This document shows, piece after piece, positions 44,591-52,697 of a stretch of 64,000 nt of DNA (positions within the stretch are counted from its first letter, which is position 1; each line of letters starts with the position of its first letter). The translations under genes and the position numbers were made by a program. Source of the stretch: Mycolicibacterium neoaurum ATCC 25795 (lineage in GTDB: Bacteria; Actinomycetota; Actinomycetes; Mycobacteriales; Mycobacteriaceae); assembly GCF_000691525.1 (NCBI RefSeq), contig NZ_JMDW01000010.1:62001-126000 (forward strand). Reading direction: 5' to 3'. The notes below the pieces were generated by a model that searched no databases, was not told the origin of the DNA, and saw only the letters and a list, made by a program, of their open reading frames with translations.

Positions 44591-47148
44591 CAACGACCGA
44601 TATCGCCACGCGGCGGGCCCAGCTCCGCAGTGACATCAGGATCGCTGCGCGGGCACTGCCCACCCATCATCCCCTGGGCACCTTCATCGCGGTCAATCCG
44701 CTGGCCGGTCTGCAGAACATGCCCTTCGAACAGGCCATCCGGCGCGCGAGCGACGTGTACGGGACGCGCGGAAACCTGCCGGAAGACGTCTTTCGAGCGC
44801 TGTATCGGCAGGGCCGGATCAGCGACGCCGACCTCGACGCGGTACTGCTCAGGCGGCACCCCAATCTGGCGGATGAACCGGACATCCGCCTGGCCGAACG
44901 CAACCTCACAGCCATCGACATCCTGCGGGCGGATCTGCTGCACGGCCACGTCGCACCGGAACCGCAGCGGCGCTTCACAACCCGTGCCGAGCAGACCTCC
45001 GATGAGCTGGCTGCTGATATCGACGCACACATTGCCACCTGGTGCGCGGCCTTCCTCGGTGGCGGCAGTTGGTCCATGCCAGACCATGCGGACGGGTTCT
45101 ATACCGCCTGGCGGAAATCGGCACGCCACGACTGGACTCTGCCCCGCGCGGTGCGCCGGAAGCTACGCGCGGCACCGGAACGGGCAGACGACGCCGTCCT
45201 GAACGCCCTGGAGGTTCTGCGTATCCACGATGAGGATCGCGTCATCTATCTGCAGGCACATCTCACCCGATTGCCGGGATGGGCGGCCCACATCCAGTGG
45301 GGAGCCGACCGAGCATCGGGCATCGACCTGCTGCAGTATCTGGCCGTCCGGTTGCACCTGGAGGCCGCGTGGGTGCAGCAGCTGCCGCAAACTGCGGTGG
45401 CCGAGGCACCTCGCTCTCCGGCACCCACTGCGCGCGAACGCGCGCAGCATCTGCTGGCGATCTGGCACGCCGGGGCGGTCGACGAGGGCGAACAGTCGAC
45501 CGTGGCAAGGATTCTGGCCACGGTCCCGGTCGGCGCTCGAGAGATGCTGTGGCAGCAGGCCTTCGAAGGCCACTACCAGGATCAGCTCCTGCGCACGCTG
45601 GCCGACATCGATGCCGATGATGATGATCCCAAGACCGGCACTCCCGTGCCGGTGCACGCCCAGGTGGTCGCGTGCATCGACACCCGTTCGGAAGGGCTGC
45701 GCAGACATCTGGAAAGCCAGGGCGGCTATCAGACCTTCGGCTTCGCCGGCTTCTTCGCCGTCGCGATCCGTTTCACGAGTCTGCTCGGCGGTGACCCGAT
45801 GGATCTCTGCCCGGTGCTGATCTCCCCCAGTCACCAGGTATCCGAGAAGTCGGCAGGCGATGCGCGGCGGCATATCACCGGTGCCACCAGCCTGGCAGCG
45901 GCCGAATCGTCTTTCCACACCGCAAAGTACTCGCACACAGGGTCCTTCACCCTCGCCGAAGCCGCCGGCTTTCTGGCCGCCCCCCTTGCCGCGGCCAAAA
46001 CCGCTACCCCGGCCGCCAGCGGCACAATCCGCAGGCGGTTGCGTGAGTGGGTTGCGCCGACACCGCCGACCATGGTGGCGGTCGACGATATGCCACTGTC
46101 CGAACGGGTCCTGTTCGCGCAGGCCCTCTTCCAGTCGATCGGACTGACCGGTGACTTCGCTCGACTGCTGGTGCTCTGTGGTCATCACAGCACCACCGAG
46201 AACAACCCCTATCAGGCGTCGCTGGATTGCGGGGCGTGCGGCGGGCAGGGCGGCGGCCCTAACGCGCGCACGGCCGCGCTGATCCTCAACGATCCCGACG
46301 TTCGTGCCGAGTTGCGCAAGTCGGGGATCACCGTCCCCGACGACACTCTCGTCATCGCTGCGGTGCACGACACCACCACCGACCGCGTCACGATACTCGA
46401 CGAGCATCTGATACCGGCCGGGCACCGATCCGACATCGACCGGCTCAAAACACATCTCGCGAACGCCGGAGAGGCCTTTGCCGCTGAGCGGTGTGCCGGT
46501 CTGCCGGGCGCACCCCGGCGGCGTTCACCGGCCAGGGCTGCCCGGCACGTCGTCAAGCGGTCGTTGGACTGGGCCCAGGTGTATCCGGAATGGGGTCTGG
46601 CAGGCAACGCGGCCTTCATCATCGGCCCGCGGACCATCACTACCGGAATCGACCTGCAGCGCCGGGTATTCCTGCATTCCTATGAGGCCGAAGTCGACGC
46701 CGACGGGACCGCTTTGGAGAACATCATGACTGCACCCCTGGTGGTGGCACAGTGGATCAACTGCCAGTACTACTTCTCGACGGTGGCCCCCGACACCTTC
46801 GGTGCGGGCAGCAAGACGATCCACAATGTCGTGGGTGATGCCGGAGTGCTGGCCGGGCATGTGGGTGATCTGCGGCTGGGGTTGCCGCGGCAGTCGGTGC
46901 AATTCGCGGACCGACTGATCCACGAACCGCAGCGGTTGCTCGCCGTCGTCCAGGCACCGCTGTCACGGATCGACACGATCATCAACCGAAACCCGTCGTT
47001 GAAGCAGTTGTTCGACAACGACTGGGTGTGCCTCGCTGCCCGCGAGGACGCCCGCCACAGCTGGCATCGCCGGACCCGCAACGGCTGGCGGTCCTGGAAT
47101 GACACCGCCCTCGCGGCAACCACTTTCGACAAGGAGATGATTCGATGA
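44587..47148 (+). CDS. dabA: DabA (DUF2309) inorganic-carbon accumulation subunit
   Basis: An 853-residue cytoplasmic DUF2309 protein, a beta-carbonic-anhydrase-like zinc enzyme that hydrates CO2 vectorially. The predicted zinc/active residues are Cys363 and Asp365 (VACIDTRSEG), His533 (CGHHS) and Cys548 (LDCGACGG); the His-Cys spacing of 15 matches the characterised DabA as I recall it. With DabB it would trap bicarbonate inside the cell. It is translationally coupled at both ends, with dabB and a PII-like gene. Confidence 0.95.
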   Translation: MTTTDIATRRAQLRSDIRIAARALPTHHPLGTFIAVNPLAGLQNMPFEQAIRRASDVYGTRGNLPEDVFRALYRQGRISDADLDAVLLRRHPNLADEPDIRLAERNLTAIDILRADLLHGHVAPEPQRRFTTRAEQTSDELAADIDAHIATWCAAFLGGGSWSMPDHADGFYTAWRKSARHDWTLPRAVRRKLRAAPERADDAVLNALEVLRIHDEDRVIYLQAHLTRLPGWAAHIQWGADRASGIDLLQYLAVRLHLEAAWVQQLPQTAVAEAPRSPAPTARERAQHLLAIWHAGAVDEGEQSTVARILATVPVGAREMLWQQAFEGHYQDQLLRTLADIDADDDDPKTGTPVPVHAQVVACIDTRSEGLRRHLESQGGYQTFGFAGFFAVAIRFTSLLGGDPMDLCPVLISPSHQVSEKSAGDARRHITGATSLAAAESSFHTAKYSHTGSFTLAEAAGFLAAPLAAAKTATPAASGTIRRRLREWVAPTPPTMVAVDDMPLSERVLFAQALFQSIGLTGDFARLLVLCGHHSTTENNPYQASLDCGACGGQGGGPNARTAALILNDPDVRAELRKSGITVPDDTLVIAAVHDTTTDRVTILDEHLIPAGHRSDIDRLKTHLANAGEAFAAERCAGLPGAPRRRSPARAARHVVKRSLDWAQVYPEWGLAGNAAFIIGPRTITTGIDLQRRVFLHSYEAEVDADGTALENIMTAPLVVAQWINCQYYFSTVAPDTFGAGSKTIHNVVGDAGVLAGHVGDLRLGLPRQSVQFADRLIHEPQRLLAVVQAPLSRIDTIINRNPSLKQLFDNDWVCLAAREDARHSWHRRTRNGWRSWNDTALAATTFDKEMIR

Positions 47149-47465
47149 CAACCACCCTCGCCCGGATGACGAAGATCGAGGTTGTCGTATCCGGCCAGGA
47201 CGCCGCAGCGGTCCGCGACGTGATCACCGGAGTCGGCGCCACCGGTTTCACCAGTGTGTCCGGGGTGTCCGGTCTGGGCCACCACGGCTACCACCAGGGA
47301 CGCCTGCTTTTCAACCAGCAGGCGGCCCTCGAACTGATCATCACCGTGGTGCCCGATGACAAGGTCGAGGCACTGCTGGCCGGACTGCGCAGGCTTCTCG
47401 ACGCCTCACCCGGCGTGCTGTTCGTGACAGAGACCTTCGTCAGCCGCCCCGAGTACTTCAGCTGA
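47145..47465 (+). CDS. PII-like signalling protein of the dab operon
   Basis: A 106-residue PII/CutA-fold protein. The beta-alpha-beta pattern (TKIEVVVSGQDAAAVRDVITGVGATGFTSV, ELIITVVPDDKVEALLAGL) and the end FVTETFVSRPEYF resemble carbon-linked PII proteins (SbtB/CPII class) rather than GlnB. The T-loop is short (GLGHHGYHQGRL). Its start overlaps the dabA stop by four bases, so it probably senses nucleotide or bicarbonate to control DabAB. No uridylylation-loop motif is clear. Confidence 0.88.
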   Translation: MTTTLARMTKIEVVVSGQDAAAVRDVITGVGATGFTSVSGVSGLGHHGYHQGRLLFNQQAALELIITVVPDDKVEALLAGLRRLLDASPGVLFVTETFVSRPEYFS

Positions 47466-47492
47466 AAACCCACCACGAAAGGAATGACCGAG

Positions 47493-48089
47493 ATGAGCAG
47501 TGACGTGACCATGGACGCGAACGGCGCGACGGCGATCTGGCAGGGGCTACGGGCCGGCCGGCTGCAGGACGGAGCCGGACCGGTGGCAGCGGTTTTCCGT
47601 TGTGCCGATGCGGGCATCAGTAGTGAGACCTTGTTCGGGCAATCTGCCGGATCGCTCGTCGATATCAGTACCTGGGGCCACACGGTGGATACGAGCGTGC
47701 TCGCCAGCATCGAGTACGCGGTCGACGCACTCGGCATACCCCTGGTGGTGGTCCTCGGCCATGACGACTGCCCAGCCATGCAGGCCGCGCTGCAGGCGTG
47801 GAAGAACGCGCAATTGCCCGACGGTGCGATGCGCAGTGCGGTGGAGAACGCACTACTGTCGGTGGTGCGGCGTGGCGCGGCGGCCGATTGTGTGGCGTCA
47901 GTGACCTCGGCACACATCATCGACACCGCAACGGCATTGGTGCAGAGGTCCCCGGTTCTCGCCCGCAAGATCGATCGGCACGAGGCCGGCATCGTCTGCG
48001 CCACGGTCTCCCCCGCTACCCAACGGATCACGGTGCACGCCACCCTCGGTGCGGTGCGGACCGACGATGCCGTCCTGGAGCGCATCTGA
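47493..48089 (+). CDS. Beta-carbonic-anhydrase-like protein with altered active site
   Basis: A 198-residue beta-carbonic anhydrase homologue. Zinc ligands Cys37, His90 and Cys93 are kept (RCADAG; LGHDDC), and the fold segments SSETLFGQSAG and TSVLASIEYAVDALGIPLVVVLGH match the family. The Asp39 of the Asp-Arg dyad lacks its partner: CADAG has Gly41 where CxDxR has Arg. The next segment, VDISTWGH, also departs from VxRxAGN/H. GAAAGGA lies nine bases before ATG 47493. It is the last gene of the dab operon; the role may be bicarbonate binding or sensing rather than catalysis. Confidence 0.85.
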   Translation: MSSDVTMDANGATAIWQGLRAGRLQDGAGPVAAVFRCADAGISSETLFGQSAGSLVDISTWGHTVDTSVLASIEYAVDALGIPLVVVLGHDDCPAMQAALQAWKNAQLPDGAMRSAVENALLSVVRRGAAADCVASVTSAHIIDTATALVQRSPVLARKIDRHEAGIVCATVSPATQRITVHATLGAVRTDDAVLERI

Positions 48090-48119
48090 AGCGGGATCCT
48101 TGTCAGACGAGCGAGTAAT

Positions 48120-48434
48120 TCACGGTGAGTACTTCATGGTCCAGGCGTGCGCGATCAGGTATCCAGCGATCACTGTGCCGACGGCCAGCCCGGTGAGGAG
48201 CCGTATGCCGAACCGCCCCCATGGCACCGCAATGACTGCTGCCGCGTAGAGGAGGCCGACCACGACGAACGCGATGACCCACTGGTGATTCGGACCGTAT
48301 GACGGACCGAAACCGCCACCGCCACATCCGCTGACACCGCACACGGCCAACGTGCCCCAGTAAAGCGGACCGGCTGACAACACCGTCGCAAGCGGAACCG
48401 TCCACAACAGATGCAGCGCACTGCGTCGTCTCAT
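48120..48434 (-). CDS. Small membrane protein of unknown function
   Basis: A roughly 104-residue protein with about three hydrophobic segments (about 8-28, 54-72, 80-98) and a Gly/Cys-rich loop (CGVSGCGGGGFGPSYG) between the first two. ATG 48434 is preferred to the upstream 48542. No family is recognised. It converges on the carbonic-anhydrase-like gene. Confidence 0.55.
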   Translation of the reverse strand: MRRRSALHLLWTVPLATVLSAGPLYWGTLAVCGVSGCGGGGFGPSYGPNHQWVIAFVVVGLLYAAAVIAVPWGRFGIRLLTGLAVGTVIAGYLIAHAWTMKYSP

Positions 48435-48610
48435 CGCCCGCGTCTCCGCACGTCGATGACTGACTGCTTGCAGGGCCACGGCTGGGACATGCAACCCATC
48501 CTCTCGCTCGCGCCCGCAGCCTGACCCGGCGGCCCACGACACCCCCTGAACTTTCCGTCGGGCGCCGATATCCGGGTTTCAAGACCTGTGGCGTGGGGCA
48601 AGATCAATCC

Positions 48611-48844
48611 ATGCGAAAGATATTCGGCCGTTCGACCATCGCCGTCCTCGCCGCAGCGCCGATTGCCGCGGCATCGCTGTACATCGCCGGATCTGCCTCG
48701 GCAGAACCGCTGAACTGCATCAACGGGCAGTTCTGGGATCCCATCACCAACACCTGCCAGACGCCGCGGCCGGCCGAGAATTGCGCGCCAGGTCAGTACT
48801 GGAACGCCCTGTCAAACGTGTGCCGTCCGCTGGGTGTGCTCTAG
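48611..48844 (+). CDS. Small secreted Cys-containing protein with an internal duplication
   Basis: A 77-residue protein with a signal peptide (positively charged start MRKIFGRS, then a hydrophobic core) and a cleavage site after ASA at about residue 31. The mature part has two copies of a C-x2-G-Q-(F/Y)-W-(D/N)-x3-(T/S)-N-x-C unit: CINGQFWDPITNTC and CAPGQYWNALSNVC. Each likely has one disulfide. It resembles short mycobacterial secreted proteins; chitin-binding-like function is speculation. Confidence 0.68.
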   Translation: MRKIFGRSTIAVLAAAPIAAASLYIAGSASAEPLNCINGQFWDPITNTCQTPRPAENCAPGQYWNALSNVCRPLGVL

Positions 48845-48856
48845 TCCTGGGCGGAG

Positions 48857-49618
48857 CTAGAGCTCGCGCGACCCGATCAGCGCCTCGGAGATCACCCCGG
48901 TCGCCTTCTTCAGAGCAGGTACAGCGCGCGTGATCGCTTCTTTGTGCATGCGTACCGCCGGGCCCGAGATGCCGATCGCCATGGGTGTGGGTGCGCCGGG
49001 AACCGCCATGGCCACCGACCGGATCCCCACTTCGCATTCCTCGTCGTCGATTGCGTAACCATCGGCGCGAACACGCTCGACCTTGGCGAATACCGCCGAA
49101 AGGGTCGAGGCGCTGTTCTCAGTCGGCGCCGGAAGCCCGGACTGGGTGACGAGTTTGAGGATGCGAGCGTCCTCCAGCTCGCCGAGGACGGCTTTGCCGA
49201 CGCCCGAGGTGTGCAGGCCGACGCGCTTGCCCACCTCGGTGCCGTTGCGCATCAGCGTCGACGGCAGCACCTGACCGGTGTAGATCACCATGTCGCCATC
49301 GAGTACGGCCAGGCTCGCAGTTTCCGACAATTCGTCGACCAGCGCTTGCAGTACCGGCATAGCCACCGCACCCAACTGCCGATTGGCGACCTCACCGAGT
49401 CGAATCAGCCTCGGACCCAAGGCATAGCGACGGTTGGGCAGCTGCCGTACATAGCCCAGATTGACCAGTGTGCGCAGCAGGCGGTGAATCGTGGGCGGCG
49501 GCAATGGTGACTCCGACGACAGCTCGGTGAGCGAGCACTCCCCTCCCGCGCGACCGATCAACTCCATCAATTCGAAGGCGCGTTCCACCGATTGCACCCC
49601 GCTTGACCGTTCCGTCAT
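48857..49618 (-). CDS. IclR-family regulator of the ureide locus
   Basis: A 253-residue IclR protein with an N-terminal winged helix (VQSVERAFELMELIGRAGGE, then ESPLPPPTIHRLLRTLVNLGYVRQL) and a GAF-like effector domain (LHTSGVGKAVLGEL; GYAIDDEECEVGIRSVAMAV). AllR of enterobacteria and streptomycetes, which represses allantoin genes, is of this type. It is divergent from the DUF6986-allE pair, and four copies of a 15-bp palindrome occur in the promoters of this locus, one next to its own start. Confidence 0.92.
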   Translation of the reverse strand: MTERSSGVQSVERAFELMELIGRAGGECSLTELSSESPLPPPTIHRLLRTLVNLGYVRQLPNRRYALGPRLIRLGEVANRQLGAVAMPVLQALVDELSETASLAVLDGDMVIYTGQVLPSTLMRNGTEVGKRVGLHTSGVGKAVLGELEDARILKLVTQSGLPAPTENSASTLSAVFAKVERVRADGYAIDDEECEVGIRSVAMAVPGAPTPMAIGISGPAVRMHKEAITRAVPALKKATGVISEALIGSREL

Positions 49619-49671
49619 GCGACCCACTTTCGGTAGATGATGTGCGTTTCATCCAACATCCGATGAAATCA

Positions 49672-49686
49672 TTCCGCAATACGGAA
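49672..49686. promoter_or_regulatory. Ureide-locus operator copy 1 (IclR gene)
   Basis: TTCCGCAATACGGAA, a near-perfect palindrome with 5-bp arms TTCCG/CGGAA, 54 bp upstream of the IclR start. Confidence 0.7.
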
Positions 49687-49741
49687 TCCTGTCCGTGGCT
49701 TATCTCGGACTTCTTCGTGCTTTGAGCCGTTCCACGCTAAA

Positions 49742-49756
49742 CTCCACATTGTGGAA
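49742..49756. promoter_or_regulatory. Ureide-locus operator copy 2 (DUF6986-allE operon)
   Basis: Read on the minus strand it is TTCCACAATGTGGAG, matching copies 1, 3 and 4 in the pattern TTCC(A/G)CAAT(A/G)NGGAA. It lies 56 bp upstream of the GTG start at 49812. Confidence 0.7.
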
Positions 49757-49811
49757 TTTCAGTCTGATCGGCATTTCCACGCATTTCAGCGGCGGCCCGG
49801 AAGGAACACCT

Positions 49812-51089
49812 GTGACACGACGCCTCGACGATGCGGTGCTGGCCGACGTCGACCACCGGTTGGCGGCCGCCGACGCGCATCTGGCCGCCTGCTATCCCGG
49901 TGACGACGGGCGCCGGCAGCCGGTGCACACCGTCTATGTCCCGGCCAATCGGTACGCGGTTACGACGCCCACCGATTGGGGCTCTGCTGCCCTGGCCGCG
50001 GCCGGCTCGGCCGGCGGACTCGACGCGGTGGCGGCACTGGTCGGAGCCGACGAAGGAACCGACTGTGCGCCCGACACGTTGGCCGCGCTGGTGGACCACA
50101 AGCTGCGCACCGAACCGATCGAGGACCTCCGCATCGACTTCGAAGACGGTTACGGCACGTTCGACGACACCACCGAGGATGCCGATGTCGAATGTGCACT
50201 GGCGGCACTGCGCAGCGCTATCGATGAAGGCAGCTCGACGCCGTTCGTCGGGATCCGCTTCAAGTGCCTCGAAGCCGGCACCCGCGCCCGCGGATTGCGG
50301 ACGCTCGACATGTTCGTCAGCGGGCTCGTCGAATCCGGCGGCCTGCCCGACGGTTTGACCCTCACCTTGCCCAAGGTCACCTCGGTCGATCAGGTCGAGG
50401 CGATGGTCGCGGTGGCGAGTGCCCTCGAGGCGACGAACGGACTCCCCGCGGGCCGCATCCGCTTCGAAGTACAGGTCGAAACCCCGCAGGCGATCCTCGG
50501 CGCCGACGGTCGCGCGCCGGTGGCCCAGTTCATCCACGCCGGTCAGGGGCGCGTGAGCTCGTTGCACTACGGCACGTACGACTATTCCGCGTCCCTGGGT
50601 ATCGCCGCCGCCTATCAGTCCATGGAGCATCCGGCTGCCGACCATGCCAAGAACGTCATGCAACTCGCCGTCGCCGGAACCGGTGTCCACATGTCCGACG
50701 GCTCCACCAACATCCTGCCCGTCGGCGACCCAGACAACATCGCGATGGCGTGGACCCTGCACGCACGCCTGGTCCGCCGACATCTCGAACGGGGGATCTA
50801 TCAGGGCTGGGACATGCACCCCGCCCAACTCGTCACCCGATACCTCTCGACCTACGCGTTCTACCGCCGCGCCTTCGGCCCCGCAGCGACGCGCCTGCGC
50901 AATTACGTGCACCGACTCGACTCCACGGTGATGGACGAGCCGGCCACCGCTCGGGCACTGGCGAGTGTGATCCACCGCGGCAGCGTGTGCGGCGCGCTCA
51001 CCGGCGACGAGATCGAAACCGCCACCGACCTTTCCACGGCCACCGTGCGTGATATCGCACTCGGCCGCACAATCAGGAGCACCCCGTGA
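49812..51089 (+). CDS. DUF6986 protein (HpcH/HpaI aldolase / citrate-lyase-beta-like)
   Basis: A 425-residue TIM-barrel-like protein related to the HpcH/HpaI and CitE superfamily: LRIDFEDGYG with acidic metal ligands, VGIRFKCLEAG, TLPKVTSVDQVEAMVAV, RIRFEVQVETPQAI and FIHAGQGRVSSLHYGTYDYSAS. These carry the conserved Arg, Glu and Asp positions of C-C bond lyases/synthases. It starts with GTG preceded by GGAAGGA. It overlaps allE, so a role with ureide-derived glyoxylate, for example condensation, is a reasonable inference but unproven. Confidence 0.82.
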   Translation: MTRRLDDAVLADVDHRLAAADAHLAACYPGDDGRRQPVHTVYVPANRYAVTTPTDWGSAALAAAGSAGGLDAVAALVGADEGTDCAPDTLAALVDHKLRTEPIEDLRIDFEDGYGTFDDTTEDADVECALAALRSAIDEGSSTPFVGIRFKCLEAGTRARGLRTLDMFVSGLVESGGLPDGLTLTLPKVTSVDQVEAMVAVASALEATNGLPAGRIRFEVQVETPQAILGADGRAPVAQFIHAGQGRVSSLHYGTYDYSASLGIAAAYQSMEHPAADHAKNVMQLAVAGTGVHMSDGSTNILPVGDPDNIAMAWTLHARLVRRHLERGIYQGWDMHPAQLVTRYLSTYAFYRRAFGPAATRLRNYVHRLDSTVMDEPATARALASVIHRGSVCGALTGDEIETATDLSTATVRDIALGRTIRSTP

Positions 51090-51913
51090 CCCCACCAGTG
51101 ACCGCAGCGTCCTACTACACGCCTCGTGGCGGACTGCCGCCGCAGACCGACCTGTTGACCGATCGGGCCATCGTCACCGAGGCGTACACCGTCATCCCGC
51201 GCGGGGTTCTCTCCGACATCGTGACCTCGGTGTTCCCGGAGTGGACGGACACCCGCGCGTGGATCATCAATCGGCCAGTGGCCGGTGGCGCAACGACGTA
51301 CTTTCAGGCGATAGTCGAAGTGAAGCCTGGCGGTGGCGCACAGCGACCAGAGCCGCAACCGGAGGTCCAGAGCTTCCTGTTCGTCACCTCGGGGTCACTG
51401 TCGGTCGACGCAGCGGGGCAGTCGCAGACACTGTCGGAGGGCGGCTTCGCCTACCTGCCGGCCGGCACCGAGTGGTCGGCGCACAATGCCGGTGATACCG
51501 ATGCGACGTTCGTGTGGATTCGCAAGCGCTACGAGGTGATCGAGGGTCACACACCATCGGTGAAGTTCGGCAACGAACGGGATATCGAACCCTCGGCGAT
51601 GCCGGGAACCGATGGTAAATGGCGTACGACCCGCATGCTCGATCCGCAGGATCTGGCCTACGACATGCACGTCAACATCGTGACGTTCGAGCCGGGCGCG
51701 AGCATTCCATTTGCCGAGACCCATGTGATGGAGCACGGGCTGCTGATGCTCGAAGGCAAGGCCGTCTACCACCTCAACGGAGATTGGGTGGAAGTCCAGG
51801 AGGGTGACTTCCTGTCGCTGCGCGCCTTCTGCCCACAGGCGTGCTACGCCGGAGGTCCGTCGAATTTCCGCTATCTGTTGTACAAGGACGTCAACCGCCA
51901 GATCATGCTCTGA
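51086..51913 (+). CDS. allE: (S)-ureidoglycine aminohydrolase
   Basis: A 275-residue bicupin that releases ammonia from (S)-ureidoglycine in allantoin breakdown. Both cupin barrels are visible: EVQSFLFVTSGSLSVDAAG in the first and ETHVMEHGLLMLEGKAVYHLNGDW with metal ligands in the second, matching AllE/YlbA. It starts at GTG 51086 overlapping the preceding stop, with AGGAG upstream. A strong bidirectional hairpin follows. Confidence 0.93.
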   Translation: MTPPVTAASYYTPRGGLPPQTDLLTDRAIVTEAYTVIPRGVLSDIVTSVFPEWTDTRAWIINRPVAGGATTYFQAIVEVKPGGGAQRPEPQPEVQSFLFVTSGSLSVDAAGQSQTLSEGGFAYLPAGTEWSAHNAGDTDATFVWIRKRYEVIEGHTPSVKFGNERDIEPSAMPGTDGKWRTTRMLDPQDLAYDMHVNIVTFEPGASIPFAETHVMEHGLLMLEGKAVYHLNGDWVEVQEGDFLSLRAFCPQACYAGGPSNFRYLLYKDVNRQIML

Positions 51914-51918
51914 CGAAA

Positions 51919-51951
51919 CGACACCGGGCACCCGACGGGTGCCCGGTGTCG
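51919..51951. terminator. Strong bidirectional terminator hairpin
   Basis: A perfect 15-bp stem (51919-51933 with 51937-51951) and a 3-base loop lie six bases after the allE stop and 17 bases after the stop of the convergent racemase-like gene. The position between convergent ends supports a two-way terminator. Confidence 0.85.
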
Positions 51952-51967
51952 TCGGACAGTTCTTGGC

Positions 51968-52690
51968 CTACAACTGGAATGGCCAGCCGGTGACCTTCTT
52001 CTGCCGCGGAGTGGCATAGGTGCGCACCTTCGAGGTGGACAGCCCCATCCGGACCAGCCCTTCGGCGATGGTCACCGCCGAGCGGACGCCATCGACGATC
52101 GGCACACCGGTGGCTGCCGACACCTTCGCCTCCAGTTCGGCCATGCCGCCGCAGCCGAGACAGATCACCTCCGCGTGATCCTTCTCCACGGCCTCGCGCG
52201 CCTGCGCGACGATCGCCTGCACGGCACGCTCGGGATCGGACTCGAGTTCGAGCACACCGAGACCCGATGCCCGCACCGACGCGCATCGTGCGTCGAGCCC
52301 GGCCAGCTTCAGGCGGTCCTCGATCAGCGGCACAGTGCGGTCGAGTGTGGTGACAACCGAGTACTTGTGGCCCAGATACATCGCCGTCGACGCCGCCGCT
52401 TCGGTGATGTCGACGACCGGCACGTCGAGGAGCTCCTGCAGGCCCTCACGGCCGTGTTCGCCATAGCCGGCCTGGATCACCGCGTCGAACGGCTCGGAGT
52501 AGGAGGTGATCGCATCCATGACCGCGATGGCGGCGAGGTAGCTCTCGAAGTTCCCCTCACACGAGTCGGCACCGAAACGTGGCGTGATGCCGATGATCTC
52601 GGTGCCGGGCGCGGAAACACCGCGCGCGGACTCGGCGATCGCCTCGGTCATCGAGGCCGTCGTGTTGACGTTGGCTACCAGAATTCTCAT
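51968..52690 (-). CDS. Asp/Glu/hydantoin racemase superfamily protein, first Cys replaced
   Basis: A 240-residue protein close to hydantoin/allantoin racemases. The N-terminal VNTTASMTEAIAESA, the VICLGCGGM segment with Cys180 and the C-terminal SKVRTYATP match. The first catalytic position, ACFGD in hydantoin racemases, reads AGYGE with Gly75, so a normal two-Cys racemisation mechanism is doubtful. The context suggests a role in allantoin isomer handling. The pattern Gly/Cys is the one seen in arylmalonate decarboxylase. It is followed, 7 bp upstream in transcription order, by the NCS1 permease. Confidence 0.85.
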   Translation of the reverse strand: MRILVANVNTTASMTEAIAESARGVSAPGTEIIGITPRFGADSCEGNFESYLAAIAVMDAITSYSEPFDAVIQAGYGEHGREGLQELLDVPVVDITEAAASTAMYLGHKYSVVTTLDRTVPLIEDRLKLAGLDARCASVRASGLGVLELESDPERAVQAIVAQAREAVEKDHAEVICLGCGGMAELEAKVSAATGVPIVDGVRSAVTIAEGLVRMGLSTSKVRTYATPRQKKVTGWPFQL

Positions 52691-52697
52691 GCGGCCC

